The translations under genes and the position numbers were made by a program. From an uncultured Synechococcus sp. (GTDB lineage: Bacteria; Cyanobacteriota; Cyanobacteriia; PCC-6307; Cyanobiaceae): DNA of 45,074 nt. Each line of letters begins with the position of its first letter. Positions within the stretch are counted from its first letter, which is position 1. The stretch lies in assembly GCA_949373155.1 (NCBI GenBank), contig CASICK010000008.1:1-45074 (forward strand). Direction: 5' to 3'. The notes under the pieces are model-generated. The model was not told the origin of the DNA. It did no database searches and was given only the letters and a program-made list of their open reading frames with translations. Positions 8,048-16,449 of this stretch are shown piece by piece.

Positions 8048-8929
8048 ATGGATTCAGGCTTGCCAAGTGAAGATCCAGCCCGAGTGGCTCACAACCTTGA
8101 GCAGATCATTCACTCGGACAACTATCGACTCGCGCATCAGGATCTTGATCTTCTCAATCGTTCCTCAATGCGTGGCGTAAGGATGTTGCTGGAAATCAGC
8201 AAGCCTGAGCTTTTCTTGGAGGAGGCTGGCATCACCTCAACAATCATTGTGTTTGGAGGTGCACGCTTACAGGAAAAGTCAGCTGCAGAAGCAAGTCTTA
8301 AGGAAGCGATCAAGGAGCTGGATGCAAATCCAGATTCAGCACAATGGAAGCGAAAGGTGAGTCGAGCCAGAAAGATGGTGGAGCTGTCTTCGTTTTACGA
8401 CGCAGCAAGAGAATTCGCTTTTCTGGCCTCTCATTTTGGTCAGTCAGGACCAAACTCAGGGCCTAGTTGTTCATCCCATGTGATTGTGACAGGAGGTGGT
8501 CCTGGAATTATGGAAGCGGCTAATCGTGGTGCTTTTGATGCTGGTTGCCGTTCAATCGGACTGAATATTGAACTGCCCCATGAACAAAATCCTAATCCCT
8601 ACATCACGCCAAATCTCTGCTTTAAATTTAATTATTTTGCGCTGCGTAAATTTCACTTTGTGATGCGTGCCGTAGGCGCTGTGTTGTTTCCAGGTGGTTA
8701 CGGCACCCTCGATGAGCTTTTTGAGTTATTAACGCTGCGGCAGGTGGGAACACAACATGCCATGCCTATTGTGCTCTTCGGTAAAGACTATTGGTCACGA
8801 CTGATTGATTTTGAGTTTATGGCTGATTCAGGACTGATTGATGATGAAGATCTCAAACTAATCCAATTTGCAGACACAGCTGCTGAAGCATGGGATCTTA
8901 TTCGAGACCAAACTCCCAATCTTGGCTGA
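8048..8929 (+). CDS. LOG-family (TIGR00730) Rossmann-fold protein
   Basis: A 293-residue member of the LOG/lysine-decarboxylase-like family, whose characterised members release free cytokinin-type bases from nucleotide monophosphates. The signature PGGYGTLDELFE (about residues 215-226) is complete, and GGGPGIMEAANRGAFDAG (about 149-166) forms the nucleotide-binding loop. The N-terminal 100 residues are longer than in small LOG proteins and include a Lys/Arg-rich helical segment (KELDANPDSAQWKRKVSRARKMVE). I use ATG 8048; an upstream ATG at 8032 is out of this frame. It lies 27 bases after the PhoH-like gene and could share its transcript. The physiological substrate in cyanobacteria is not known to me. 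Confidence 0.88.
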   Translation: MDSGLPSEDPARVAHNLEQIIHSDNYRLAHQDLDLLNRSSMRGVRMLLEISKPELFLEEAGITSTIIVFGGARLQEKSAAEASLKEAIKELDANPDSAQWKRKVSRARKMVELSSFYDAAREFAFLASHFGQSGPNSGPSCSSHVIVTGGGPGIMEAANRGAFDAGCRSIGLNIELPHEQNPNPYITPNLCFKFNYFALRKFHFVMRAVGAVLFPGGYGTLDELFELLTLRQVGTQHAMPIVLFGKDYWSRLIDFEFMADSGLIDDEDLKLIQFADTAAEAWDLIRDQTPNLG

Positions 8930-9075
8930 GATCATCAGTTCGCGAATGCTCGTCTTACTAACAGCTTTCCTATGTCGTTGAATCGATTTATCCTTCAATC
9001 CATAGCGTCGATGACATCCACTCCAGCCGCTGCGAACTAACCATCTCTAGTTGTATAAAGCTGGTAAAAGCGCAT

Positions 9076-9177
9076 TTACTCGACTGCCTTTCCTACTCCG
9101 GAATTGGCCCAAGTTTCTAGATCCAGGTGTTCACAAACCGCAGCGGTCAAACCAACGGCTGGATACCAAAGATCAAT
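9076..9177 (-). other. Protein-like 33-codon stretch lacking a standard start
   Basis: Directly after and overlapping the end of the 47-residue ORF at 9180-9323, the minus strand reads DLWYPAVGLTAAVCEHLDLE and then a short tail to TAA at 9076. The open frame runs from 9204 but has no ATG or GTG; the only choices are ATT at 9177 or a TTG well inside. Composition looks like real protein. It may be a short gene with a rare start, a gene whose start was mutated, or chance. The remaining bases 8930-9075 hold nothing I can support. Confidence 0.25.
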
Positions 9178-9179
9178 GA

Positions 9180-9323
9180 TCAGGCGGCTTCTGCGTCTGG
9201 CTCCTCATACAACTGTTTGATCTGATCCAATTCAGCCATCAGATATTGAATCTCAAGCCAGTCGGTAGACAGCTCAATGGCGGTTTCCAGCCGCTCAATC
9301 TGGCGCTTAAGAAGCAAGGACAT
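9180..9323 (-). CDS. Small coiled-coil-like hypothetical protein (47 residues)
   Basis: From ATG 9323 the minus strand encodes a 47-residue, almost wholly helical peptide: MSLLLKRQIERLETAIELST, then DWLEIQYLMAELDQIKQLYE and an acidic-alanine tail ending at TGA 9180. Leu and Ile recur every three to four residues, as in a short coiled coil, and charge is balanced. I know no family name. The region between it and the gene at 9622 (9324-9621) holds no frame I can support. Confidence 0.5.
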   Translation of the reverse strand: MSLLLKRQIERLETAIELSTDWLEIQYLMAELDQIKQLYEEPDAEAA

Positions 9324-9621
9324 CAGCTGAAGAACGGGTTCCGCTATAAAAACGCGCCTAGGAAGTTATGCAAGCCCCGCAGTGCCAGAGAACAACTGCA
9401 GCTTGAGTGATCGGCTGGGGCAGATTCTCCGCCACATTGAGATGATGATCCACATCACGCTACAAATAATCAGTTTGCATCACTTATCAACAACCAAATA
9501 AATCGTCAAATTGAAAAACAGAAGGACTTGCGTTGTGCCTAGCCATCGACCAGCTCTTACTCGATATAACCAGGAATTAACTACCCAAATCTAGATCACG
9601 GGAGAATATCGATAGACCATT

Positions 9622-9855
9622 TCAAATCTCCCTGAATATAAATCTAGTGCGAATATATTTATAGAAGAGATACTCAGGAGAGTGATAAACTTTCGGCAAT
9701 GAAGTATGTAGACGCTGAAGGCAATCCCAACATATTGTGCGTTTAACTTTTTCAAGGCTGCTCCCCGCTTCAACTAACAGTCTCAAGGCTTTGCAGTAGG
9801 AGGAAAAACCGCTTTCCAGGTCTGCAATGGTGCTTGGCTTTAGGGTCTTAGTCAT
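9622..9855 (-). CDS. Hypothetical protein with a CxxC pair
   Basis: A 77-residue protein starting at ATG 9855 (MTKTLKPSTIADLESGFSSY). It is helical in the first half, has a CWDC pair in the middle (KRTICWDCLQRLHTS), and ends in a basic-aromatic tail (YLFYKYIRTRFIF). No signal peptide or membrane helix is clear. The CxxC could bind metal or be a redox pair, but there is only one such pair. I do not recognise the family. It is isolated, with 200 bases of AT-rich non-coding DNA upstream. Confidence 0.45.
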   Translation of the reverse strand: MTKTLKPSTIADLESGFSSYCKALRLLVEAGSSLEKVKRTICWDCLQRLHTSLPKVYHSPEYLFYKYIRTRFIFREI

Positions 9856-9948
9856 TGGAGATGACTAAAGGCATTTCCAGTTTCAGCTGATGGCTAGTTC
9901 ATTTCCTGTGTCAGGGATTACTTGATCAAGTATCAGAGTTTTGGGTGT

Positions 9949-9976
9949 ATTGATAACGACATACTTACAGTATGAT
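9949..9976 (+). promoter_or_regulatory. Candidate promoter overlapping a short palindrome
   Basis: TTGATA at 9949-9954 and TATGAT at 9971-9976 are spaced by 16 bases, close to a sigma-70 promoter. The spacer and -10 region contain the perfect inverted repeat CATACT-TAC-AGTATG (9960-9974). On the plus strand the only thing downstream is a 38-codon frame from ATG 10014 that runs antisense into the next gene, so the target of this promoter is unclear. Confidence 0.3.
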
Positions 9977-10051
9977 TTTATACAGGATCTATTTAATTGT
10001 GGCGAATGCAGCGATGAAGTCACAGAAGAGCTTATCAGGCAATGATGGCTC

Positions 10052-10324
10052 TTATCTGGAAGGTTTCAAAAGCATGGCAAGCCCTGACACTGTCACCAAG
10101 ATGGTGAGCACCCCCAGCAGCATCGGATAAACAGGTTGGAGATTGAGCCAGCCAAACTGCCCGGTATGAACTTTGAGGAGCCAAAAGGCATCAATTCCTT
10201 GCTCTAGAAGAAGGCTATAAAGCGAGCCTGTGCTCGCGGTTAGCAAAAGCGGTAGAGCAGCGAGCGGCACCAACCACCTGTGGATACGTCGTGCTTTTCG
10301 CTGGGTCTGGACTCCCGGTTTCAT
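10052..10324 (-). CDS. PepSY-associated membrane-helix-like small protein
   Basis: A 90-residue protein with two predicted membrane helices, LVPLAALPLLLTASTGSLYS near the N-terminus and MLLGVLTILVTVSGLAMLL at the C-terminus. The leading RRIHRWL and the ASTGSLYSLL segment resemble the first helix of PepSY-associated membrane proteins, which are often linked to metal or siderophore reduction and transport; here only the membrane core is present. Its start overlaps the stop of the DUF3721 gene as ATGA (10321-10324), so it is the third gene of a coupled operon with DUF305 and DUF3721 proteins. A role in metal handling is inference from this context. Confidence 0.6.
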   Translation of the reverse strand: MKPGVQTQRKARRIHRWLVPLAALPLLLTASTGSLYSLLLEQGIDAFWLLKVHTGQFGWLNLQPVYPMLLGVLTILVTVSGLAMLLKPSR

Positions 10325-10569
10325 TGCTTGCGTAGTTGTTGGTGCAGTTCTCGTTCATCCGCACAAGGCATCCATTTCCCATTGTTTTGATGGACGGTTG
10401 TACAGCCAATTTCATCGGCTCGTGCCTGAGCCTCGTCCTCAGTGGAGTAAAGGCCTTTGCCATGGCCCAAGCCGGCAAGGGGATAGGCAGCGAGAGCCAG
10501 CACAACAACGAATGGAATCGAATGTAGTGAAGTGATTTTCAATTTTAAGGAGTCAATTTTCATAGACAT
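10321..10569 (-). CDS. Small secreted DUF3721-type protein
   Basis: An 82-residue exported protein: a signal peptide (hydrophobic FVVVLALAAYPLAGLG) and a short mature part with DEIGCTTVHQNNGKWMPCAD. The pattern GC-x2-x-H-x5-7-WMPC matches DUF3721, a roughly 30-residue domain found in marine cyanobacteria, with two Cys and one His that could hold a metal. The start is set at ATG 10569, whose A is the last base of the upstream TGA (TGATG overlap); an in-frame ATG at 10563 is possible. It is the middle gene of a coupled set, DUF305 - DUF3721 - PepSY-like. Confidence 0.7.
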   Translation of the reverse strand: MSMKIDSLKLKITSLHSIPFVVVLALAAYPLAGLGHGKGLYSTEDEAQARADEIGCTTVHQNNGKWMPCADERELHQQLRKQ

Positions 10570-11291
10570 CACAATGAAAAGAGATTGTCAAACTTGTGAT
10601 AGTCGGATTTGTTTAAGCCTCCGCTTTGCAGCATCTTGCGGAGTTCAATGATTTCTTTGCGCTGGGCAATGATGATGTCTCGCGCAAGACGAAGAATGGT
10701 TGGGTTGGTTGAGTTTTTGCGGGCCTCATGGGCCATCTGAAGGGCGCCACCATGGTGCTCAATCATGCCTTCTAAAAACCACTGCACCCTGTTTTCGCGG
10801 GTTGGTTTTGTTCCTGACATGCGCATGGCGGCAATCACCTCTGGGCTCATCCGCACCAGATCGGCCATGGAGTTGGGGTCACCATTGGGACGCAGAGCTA
10901 CGGGGTAAACGGGTGCATCGGGATACCAGGCTTTGCGCCATTGGCGCATCGCCTTGATCTCACGGGCTTGTTCGTCCCAAATGCTGTTCGCCAGGGCTCC
11001 AACTCCAGGGGCGCCGATATTGAAGACGTATTCACTCATCCGCAACGCCCCGGTGTGGTGTTCGACCATTCCATCGATAAATCGCAGGTCGTAGGTGCTG
11101 CCTGCAGGTCCCATGCCATGGGCATGGTGCTGATGAGAGCCGGACTGTGCGGGTGATTCTTTCTTTGAGTCCTCGGGCTGTACGTGATGCATCCCATGGC
11201 CGTGATGCCCATGGTGATCATCCATTTGAGCAAATGCGACCTGAGGCATAAAGGCCGAGATTGCAGTCAGGGCAAGGGCAAGTTGACGCAA
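10569..11291 (-). CDS. Periplasmic DUF305 protein (CopM-like)
   Basis: A 240-residue exported protein with a signal peptide (MRQLALALTAISAFMPQVAFA). After cleavage comes a His-rich linker (MDDHHGHHGHGMHH and more), then two DUF305 repeats, each with the hallmark EHH pair: MVEHHTGALRMSEY and MIEHHGGALQMAHE. The ferritin-like helices and Met/His sites match CopM of Synechocystis, a periplasmic copper-binding protein, so copper binding is the best guess. It heads a coupled operon with a DUF3721 protein and a small membrane protein. The operon has no transporter or sensor visible next to it. Confidence 0.88.
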   Translation of the reverse strand: MRQLALALTAISAFMPQVAFAQMDDHHGHHGHGMHHVQPEDSKKESPAQSGSHQHHAHGMGPAGSTYDLRFIDGMVEHHTGALRMSEYVFNIGAPGVGALANSIWDEQAREIKAMRQWRKAWYPDAPVYPVALRPNGDPNSMADLVRMSPEVIAAMRMSGTKPTRENRVQWFLEGMIEHHGGALQMAHEARKNSTNPTILRLARDIIIAQRKEIIELRKMLQSGGLNKSDYHKFDNLFSL

Positions 11292-11466
11292 TGGTTTGAA
11301 AATTGTCTTGGGTGAATCTAAAAAGCTCAGGCCTTCTCTGCGACTTACTTCTTTGTGCTGGGCTCACTTGGCGTGCCTGGTCGACCTGTGTTGCTTCGAT
11401 CGGTGATCAAGACCTGTGATCATGGGTCAGAAGCTTTGGAATCCGGGTTGCGCGGGAGGTTTGGGA

Positions 11467-12636
11467 ATGGATACACGTGCAGATCAGTACTGGGGTTTCT
11501 GGCCGCTGCTGCCGCTGTATCCCTACGGCAAGCGCGCCACCCACGTTGAAGAGCTGATTCCCGGTCAGGTATGGAGCTTTGAGCAACTCCAGGGCGTCTA
11601 TTACGTCGCCGTGCCAATCCGGCTCACCGTGGTGAAGGTGCCCGGTGGCTTGATGCTGGTGAATCCGCTGCCCCCCACCGCCGAATTGCTCGCAGGCCTT
11701 AGGGCTCTGGAAGCTGAGCATGGACCCGTATGCACGATCGTATTGCCCACCGCATCCGGTCTGGAGCACAAGCTTCCGCTCGGCCCGCTCGCACGCAAGT
11801 TTCCCAAGGCTGAGGTCTGGGTGTGCCCAGGCCAGTGGAGTTTTCCGGTGCAGCTGCCCCTGAGCTGGCTTGGGGTACCGGCAGCACGCACCAAAACTTT
11901 GCTCAACGATGGCGTTCCCCATCCCGAGATCTGCCAATGGATTTCGCTTGGACCCCTCGATCTCGGTGTAGGCCGCTTTCAGGAGATCAGTTGCCTGCAT
12001 CAACCCAGCGGCGCCCTGTTGATAACCGATGCTCTGGTGGGCATTCACGCCTCACCACCAGCGATCTTTGATCGCGATCCCACGCCCTTGCTGTTTCATG
12101 CGCGCGATCGAGGTGATCAACCTCTGAGTGATTCACCAGAGGCGCGCCGGCGTGGTTGGGCCCGATTGGTGCTGTTTGCCTCCTATCTCCGGCCCCATTG
12201 CCTGCGCGTGCCGCCGATCGCCGAGCTGTTGCGTCATGCCTTCCGGCCAGGGTTGCGGTCTTGGAAAACCCACTTCGGGGTGTATCCCTTCGATTGGCAA
12301 ACCGGCTGGCGTGACGATGCTGCGGCCTTAATGGGGGACGAAACCGCCAAGCTGCAGGTGGCCCCAGTGCTGGAACGGCTGGTGTTACCGCGAGCGCAAC
12401 AGGCGATCAACGCCTGGCTTCAGCAACTGGAATCCAAATCAGATCTGCGCTGGTTGATCCCTGCCCACTACAGCGCGCCGCTTGCCTTTAGCGCGCAACA
12501 GGCATCCGCTTTGCGATCAGAACTGCAACAGAAAAACTGGGCACCCAATGAAGGAAATTGGACCTTCCTCAGTGGTATCGATCAGCGGCTTTTAGAGCTT
12601 GGAATTGTCCCAGAAAATCCATTAAAAAAAGACTGA
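11467..12636 (+). CDS. DUF4336 domain protein (metallo-beta-lactamase-like)
   Basis: A 389-residue protein from ATG 11467. The N-terminal half has the cyanobacterial DUF4336 features: WGFWPLLPLYPYGKR, then VWSFEQLQGVYYVAVPIRLTV, VPGGLMLVNPLPPT and IVLPTASGLEHK, resembling a degenerate metallo-beta-lactamase fold. The C-terminal half contains WKTHFGVYPFDWQTGWRDD and LIPAHYSAPL. I prefer ATG 11467 over ATG 11422 or GTG 11416 because a GGGAGG ribosome binding site lies nine bases before it and the conserved region begins at once. Function is unknown; in plants and cyanobacteria the family is linked loosely to plastid-type proteins. Confidence 0.75.
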   Translation: MDTRADQYWGFWPLLPLYPYGKRATHVEELIPGQVWSFEQLQGVYYVAVPIRLTVVKVPGGLMLVNPLPPTAELLAGLRALEAEHGPVCTIVLPTASGLEHKLPLGPLARKFPKAEVWVCPGQWSFPVQLPLSWLGVPAARTKTLLNDGVPHPEICQWISLGPLDLGVGRFQEISCLHQPSGALLITDALVGIHASPPAIFDRDPTPLLFHARDRGDQPLSDSPEARRRGWARLVLFASYLRPHCLRVPPIAELLRHAFRPGLRSWKTHFGVYPFDWQTGWRDDAAALMGDETAKLQVAPVLERLVLPRAQQAINAWLQQLESKSDLRWLIPAHYSAPLAFSAQQASALRSELQQKNWAPNEGNWTFLSGIDQRLLELGIVPENPLKKD

Positions 12637-12720
12637 TATTTTTTTCAAATCAGTCCATAAGTTAAACAATTAATTTGATTCAAATGAAACTATTGTGCCC
12701 TTAGATCAAAGCAAAAGAGC

Positions 12721-13074
12721 TCAAAGATTGAGATCGTCGTCTGGATTCACGGCCATTTCATCATCAGCGAAAAGCGTTTCTTCCAGTTCTTTGCGCTGCT
12801 CCATCTGACGCAGGAAGTAACCCGTCATCATCGCGGACGCCAGCATGTTGGCCAAGTTGTCTCGATTCGCCGTGACCTTGACCTCAAATTGCTCGCCGGG
12901 AAGCATGCCCAACAAACCCTGAACGTTGTGGCGAATTATGTCTTGAATATCGTTACTGGCAGAACGGGCCACTCGCTGCAGCACATCCGGCGATTGGTCC
13001 TGGAGATATTGGATCAAGCTATTAACGGGCTGGCCGTCCTGGCTATCCGTGGTTAGGAACTCTGGATTGAACAT
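12721..13074 (-). CDS. DUF760 family protein
   Basis: A 117-residue soluble protein from ATG 13074 (an in-frame start nine bases upstream is possible). It matches DUF760, a family shared by cyanobacteria and chloroplasts: SLIQYLQDQSPDVLQRVARS, then EIxxxIxHNVQGLLGMLP-type text (DIIRHNVQGLLGMLPGEQF), and a helical DNLANMLASAMMTGYFLRQMEQR. It ends in an acidic tail. Some plastid members take part in thylakoid protein turnover, but the cyanobacterial role is unknown to me. It is downstream of and in the same direction as the signal peptidase gene, 15 bases away, so they may share a transcript. Confidence 0.85.
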   Translation of the reverse strand: MFNPEFLTTDSQDGQPVNSLIQYLQDQSPDVLQRVARSASNDIQDIIRHNVQGLLGMLPGEQFEVKVTANRDNLANMLASAMMTGYFLRQMEQRKELEETLFADDEMAVNPDDDLNL

Positions 13075-13089
13075 CCTGCCCACCTGTTG

Positions 13090-13734
13090 TCAGTCATTTG
13101 ACCTTATCGCAGCTGCGATCTGGGGCACCTCAGAATCTTGGTGTGAGAACCGAATCGGACCGAACCGGTTCAAAGGCCAATAACGCCACACCGCGGTGCC
13201 AATCACCCTCTCATCGGGCAGCGCACCCCATACATGGGAATCAAGGCTGGCATTGCGGTTGTCACCCAGCACCCAGTACTGCCCCTGGGGAACAGTGAGG
13301 GGCCCCTGGTCGTAATCCATGTCCGCAGGCTTCCAGTCTTCTGGCACAGGGATGTTGTTGCGCAGCAACGCGCCGTCTCGCACTTCAATCGTGTCTCCTG
13401 CGCGTCCCACCACACGCTTAATCAGAGCGGCATTGGCGTCGTAGCCAGCCTCAATGAGCTGTGGGGGCACCGCAAACACCACGATTTGATCCAGGCCAAT
13501 TGGTTTGTGCCGTTGGCGGTTCAGCTTGGGGGTGATTTTCTCCACCAGGATCCGGTCTTGCAACTGCAAGGTGGGCAACATCGAACCGGAAGGTATCCAA
13601 CGGGGTTCGATCACCTGCCAACGCAGGAGCAGGGCCAACACCACCCACACCAGTAGGCCTGTCCAACTGTTGCGCTTGGGTTCTGAGTTGGGAGTGGGTG
13701 CCATGGCAGGTTCTGCGTTAGCCGAGGATCGCAT
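13090..13734 (-). CDS. lepB: Signal peptidase I
   Basis: A 214-residue type I signal peptidase, which removes signal peptides of exported proteins at the outer face of the cytoplasmic or thylakoid membrane. One membrane helix (residues 26-38) precedes the catalytic Ser51 in IPSGSMLPTL; the base Lys106 is in ALIKRVVGRAGD. The conserved box VLGDNRNASLDSHVWG follows, so all parts are present. The start ATG 13734 could be replaced by ATG 13704. Its 5' end abuts the divergent menD reading frame, leaving essentially no intergenic room, so the two promoters must lie inside the neighbouring coding sequence. Confidence 0.95.
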   Translation of the reverse strand: MRSSANAEPAMAPTPNSEPKRNSWTGLLVWVVLALLLRWQVIEPRWIPSGSMLPTLQLQDRILVEKITPKLNRQRHKPIGLDQIVVFAVPPQLIEAGYDANAALIKRVVGRAGDTIEVRDGALLRNNIPVPEDWKPADMDYDQGPLTVPQGQYWVLGDNRNASLDSHVWGALPDERVIGTAVWRYWPLNRFGPIRFSHQDSEVPQIAAAIRSND

Positions 13735-13790
13735 TAGCCATCACCGCTCCCCTGACGCAGGCCCTCGCCAATCTGCAGGCTGCTGTCCTG

Positions 13791-15524
13791 TTGCTCCAGA
13801 CCCTGCAGCAACAGGGTCTGCGCCACGTGGTGCTCTGTCCTGGCAGTCGCTCCGGCCCCTTAGCCCTTGCATCCGCTGGCTTGCAGCGTGCCGGGTTGAT
13901 CACGCTCAGCACGGCGATCGATGAACGCTCTGCTGGGTTTCATGCCCTTGGTCGCTCCAGCGCCTCTGGTGTCGCCACCGCCGTGATCACCACCTCCGGA
14001 ACAGCGGTAGCCAATCTTCTCCCCGCAGCCGTTGAAGCGGATCGCTCCAGCCAGCCCCTGCTGCTGATCAGCGCCGATCGGCCCCTACGGCTCAAAAACA
14101 AAGGGGCCAATCAAACCGTGAATCAAGAAGCCTTTTTGGTTCCGGTCTGCCGCTGGTGTGGATCAGGTCCCTTGAATGGCCTCAACGCAGGGCTAGATCA
14201 CGAGCTGCGAGCCCTGGCTCACAAGGCCTGGCGGCATCTGCATCAACAGCCCGGACCTGTGCATCTCAACGTTCCCTTTGAGGAGCCCCTGCTCCCGGAT
14301 CTGAATCAGCAGAACGCGTTTTGGAGCGAATGGAACCGTTCAGAGCCTGAGGCCATCACCCACAGCGCTGAACCCTGGACGCCAACAAGCAACAACGCCC
14401 CACCAGCTCTCGATCCTGACCAGCCTGGTGTGATCGTTGCCGGGCCTTGGCGAGGCCTGAGCTCCACGCTTGCGCCCTATCAAGCCGCCTTAATCGCCTG
14501 GCAAGAGTGCAGTGGCTGGCCCGTGCTCGCCGATCCCCTCGCAGCGATCCCAAACGGATTAAGGGGCGTGATTCGCTATTGGGATCTGCTACTCCCCAAT
14601 GGTTTGAGCCAACTGCCCGCCAACGCCCAGGTGCTGCGAATGGGCTCGATGCCGGCCAGTCGACGCCTGGAGGCCTGGCTAGCGAGCCAGCAAGGGCCAC
14701 AACTTCTGATCACAGAAGGTGATCCACGGCCCCTCGATCCGCTCGAAGTCGCCCAGCAATGGAGCGGCGGCCTGGCGCAGTGGTGGCAACAGCTCAGCCG
14801 CCAGATCAATGCCATTCCATCCGGGGCCTCTGCTCCAAACCCTCAAACACGGTCGGTGCTTGAGACCTGGGAAAAGGCTGACGCTGCTGTTGGCAAATGC
14901 ATCTCTGACCTGCTGCCTTGCCAGGGAGCCGCCAATGAACCCGCCTTGATGGTGGCCTTAGCGCAGCTTTTGCCAGCTGAACGACCCGTGATGCTCGCTG
15001 CCAGCAGCCCGGTACGTGATTGGCAAGCCTTTGCCGCCGGTGATACCGGGCGCCGGCGCTGTTACAGCTTTCGGGGGGCCTCCGGCATCGATGGCACCCT
15101 CTCCCTGGCCCTTGGCTTAGCGGCCGAGCTCGGCCCAACACTGTTGATCACAGGAGATTTAGCGCTTTTGCATGACAGCAATGGCTGGCTCCTGGCCAGC
15201 GCTAACCAGCTGCCCTTGTTCGTGCTGTTGATCGACAACGACGGCGGCGGCATTTTTGAACAACTGCCGATCGACACCACCCCCAGCGATCGCTTTGATG
15301 AGCTGTTTGCCATGCCCCAACGGGTAGACCCCCTCGCTCTGGCCGCAGCCCATTCCATCCCCGTGCGTCAGCTCGCCTGTCTCAACGATCTGCCCACCGC
15401 CCTGGAATGGGGGTTGGATAGATCTGGACCAGCACTCCTGCGGGTCTGCACCGATCGCCGCAACGACGCCAAGCTTCGCCGCGATCTGCGTGAGGAGGTA
15501 CAACAGAGAACCAGCCTTTCCTGA
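13791..15524 (+). CDS. menD: 2-succinyl-5-enolpyruvyl-6-hydroxy-3-cyclohexene-1-carboxylate synthase
   Basis: A 577-residue thiamine-diphosphate enzyme of phylloquinone synthesis that joins isochorismate with 2-oxoglutarate. Seen: the N-terminal [26 protein letters not shown] with the catalytic Glu, [17 protein letters not shown], and the ThDP-Mg motif [11 protein letters not shown]. The codon at 13791 is TTG, but homology-like sequence ([11 protein letters not shown]) continues for at least a dozen codons upstream and there is no ATG, GTG or TTG there before the stop near 13728. The true start may therefore be a rare codon such as ATC. menB follows five bases after the stop, so they form an operon. 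Confidence 0.95.
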   Translation: MLQTLQQQGLRHVVLCPGSRSGPLALASAGLQRAGLITLSTAIDERSAGFHALGRSSASGVATAVITTSGTAVANLLPAAVEADRSSQPLLLISADRPLRLKNKGANQTVNQEAFLVPVCRWCGSGPLNGLNAGLDHELRALAHKAWRHLHQQPGPVHLNVPFEEPLLPDLNQQNAFWSEWNRSEPEAITHSAEPWTPTSNNAPPALDPDQPGVIVAGPWRGLSSTLAPYQAALIAWQECSGWPVLADPLAAIPNGLRGVIRYWDLLLPNGLSQLPANAQVLRMGSMPASRRLEAWLASQQGPQLLITEGDPRPLDPLEVAQQWSGGLAQWWQQLSRQINAIPSGASAPNPQTRSVLETWEKADAAVGKCISDLLPCQGAANEPALMVALAQLLPAERPVMLAASSPVRDWQAFAAGDTGRRRCYSFRGASGIDGTLSLALGLAAELGPTLLITGDLALLHDSNGWLLASANQLPLFVLLIDNDGGGIFEQLPIDTTPSDRFDELFAMPQRVDPLALAAAHSIPVRQLACLNDLPTALEWGLDRSGPALLRVCTDRRNDAKLRRDLREEVQQRTSLS

Positions 15525-15529
15525 TCGCC

Positions 15530-16405
15530 ATGTCAGAGCCCGTCATCCGACAGGTGCTCCCAGGATCCAGCGGAGTGAACTGGCAGCCCTGGGGAACCTA
15601 CGAAGATGTTCTGCTGGATCGCTGTGATGAGGGCATTGCCCGTTTAGCGATCAATCGACCCACCAAGCGCAATGCCTTCCGGCCCCGCACGGTCTCAGAG
15701 CTCTGTGACGCCTTTGCCCGGATCCGCGATGACAGCCGCATCGGCGTGGTGCTGCTCACCGGTGTGGGCCCCGCTGCTGACGGCGGCTATGCCTTTTGTT
15801 CAGGTGGCGACCAGAGCGTGCGCGGCGATGGGGGCTATCTCGACGAAACTGGCCTGCCACGCCTCAACGTGCTCGACCTTCAGCGGATCATTCGCAGCCT
15901 GCCCAAAGTGGTGATTGCCCTTGTGGCCGGATATGCGATCGGTGGTGGTCAGGTGTTGCACCTGCTCTGCGACCTCAGCCTGGCGGCGGAGAACGCTGTT
16001 TTTGGTCAAACCGGGCCACGGGTTGGCAGTTTTGATGGCGGCTTTGGTGCCGGCTATCTAGCTCGCGTGGTGGGCCAGCGCAAAGCCAAGGAGATCTGGT
16101 TCCTCTGCCGTCAATACGGCGCCGACGAAGCCCTTGGCATGGGCCTTGTGAATGCGGTTGTTCCCTTAGAGGCTCTCGAGGCCGAAGGGGTGCGTTGGGC
16201 CAGAGAGGTGCTGCAGCACAGCCCAACGGCGATTCGCTGCCTCAAAGCAGCCTTTAATGCAGAAACCGATGGCTTAGCTGGCATCCAGGAGTTGGCCGGA
16301 CAGGCCACCCACCTCTTCTATCGAACTGAGGAGGGCCAGGAGGGCCGCAATGCCTTCCTGGAGAAACGCAATCCGGATTTTTCCGACACCCCATGGCTGC
16401 CTTAG
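15530..16405 (+). CDS. menB: 1,4-dihydroxy-2-naphthoyl-CoA synthase
   Basis: A 291-residue crotonase-family enzyme that closes the naphthoate ring of o-succinylbenzoyl-CoA in phylloquinone (photosystem I quinone) synthesis. Diagnostic text is present: [28 protein letters not shown] (oxyanion hole), [18 protein letters not shown], and [18 protein letters not shown], which is specific to MenB. It follows menD by five bases and the 3' end runs 13 bases into an in-frame ATG of the next gene, though that gene probably starts later. Confidence 0.97.
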   Translation: MSEPVIRQVLPGSSGVNWQPWGTYEDVLLDRCDEGIARLAINRPTKRNAFRPRTVSELCDAFARIRDDSRIGVVLLTGVGPAADGGYAFCSGGDQSVRGDGGYLDETGLPRLNVLDLQRIIRSLPKVVIALVAGYAIGGGQVLHLLCDLSLAAENAVFGQTGPRVGSFDGGFGAGYLARVVGQRKAKEIWFLCRQYGADEALGMGLVNAVVPLEALEAEGVRWAREVLQHSPTAIRCLKAAFNAETDGLAGIQELAGQATHLFYRTEEGQEGRNAFLEKRNPDFSDTPWLP

Positions 16406-16449
16406 CCACAGAAGTCGCTAAAGAATGGAGGTCTGTTTCGCCTCATCTG

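Noticed and set aside
12631..12655. GACTGAT ... ATCAGTC inverted repeat after the DUF4336 gene
   Set aside because: The loop holds the T-run and no T-run follows the stem, so it is a weak terminator candidate at best.
14356..14700. Long minus-strand open frames inside menD
   Set aside because: They are antisense to a well-conserved coding region and are produced by its GC-rich codon use.
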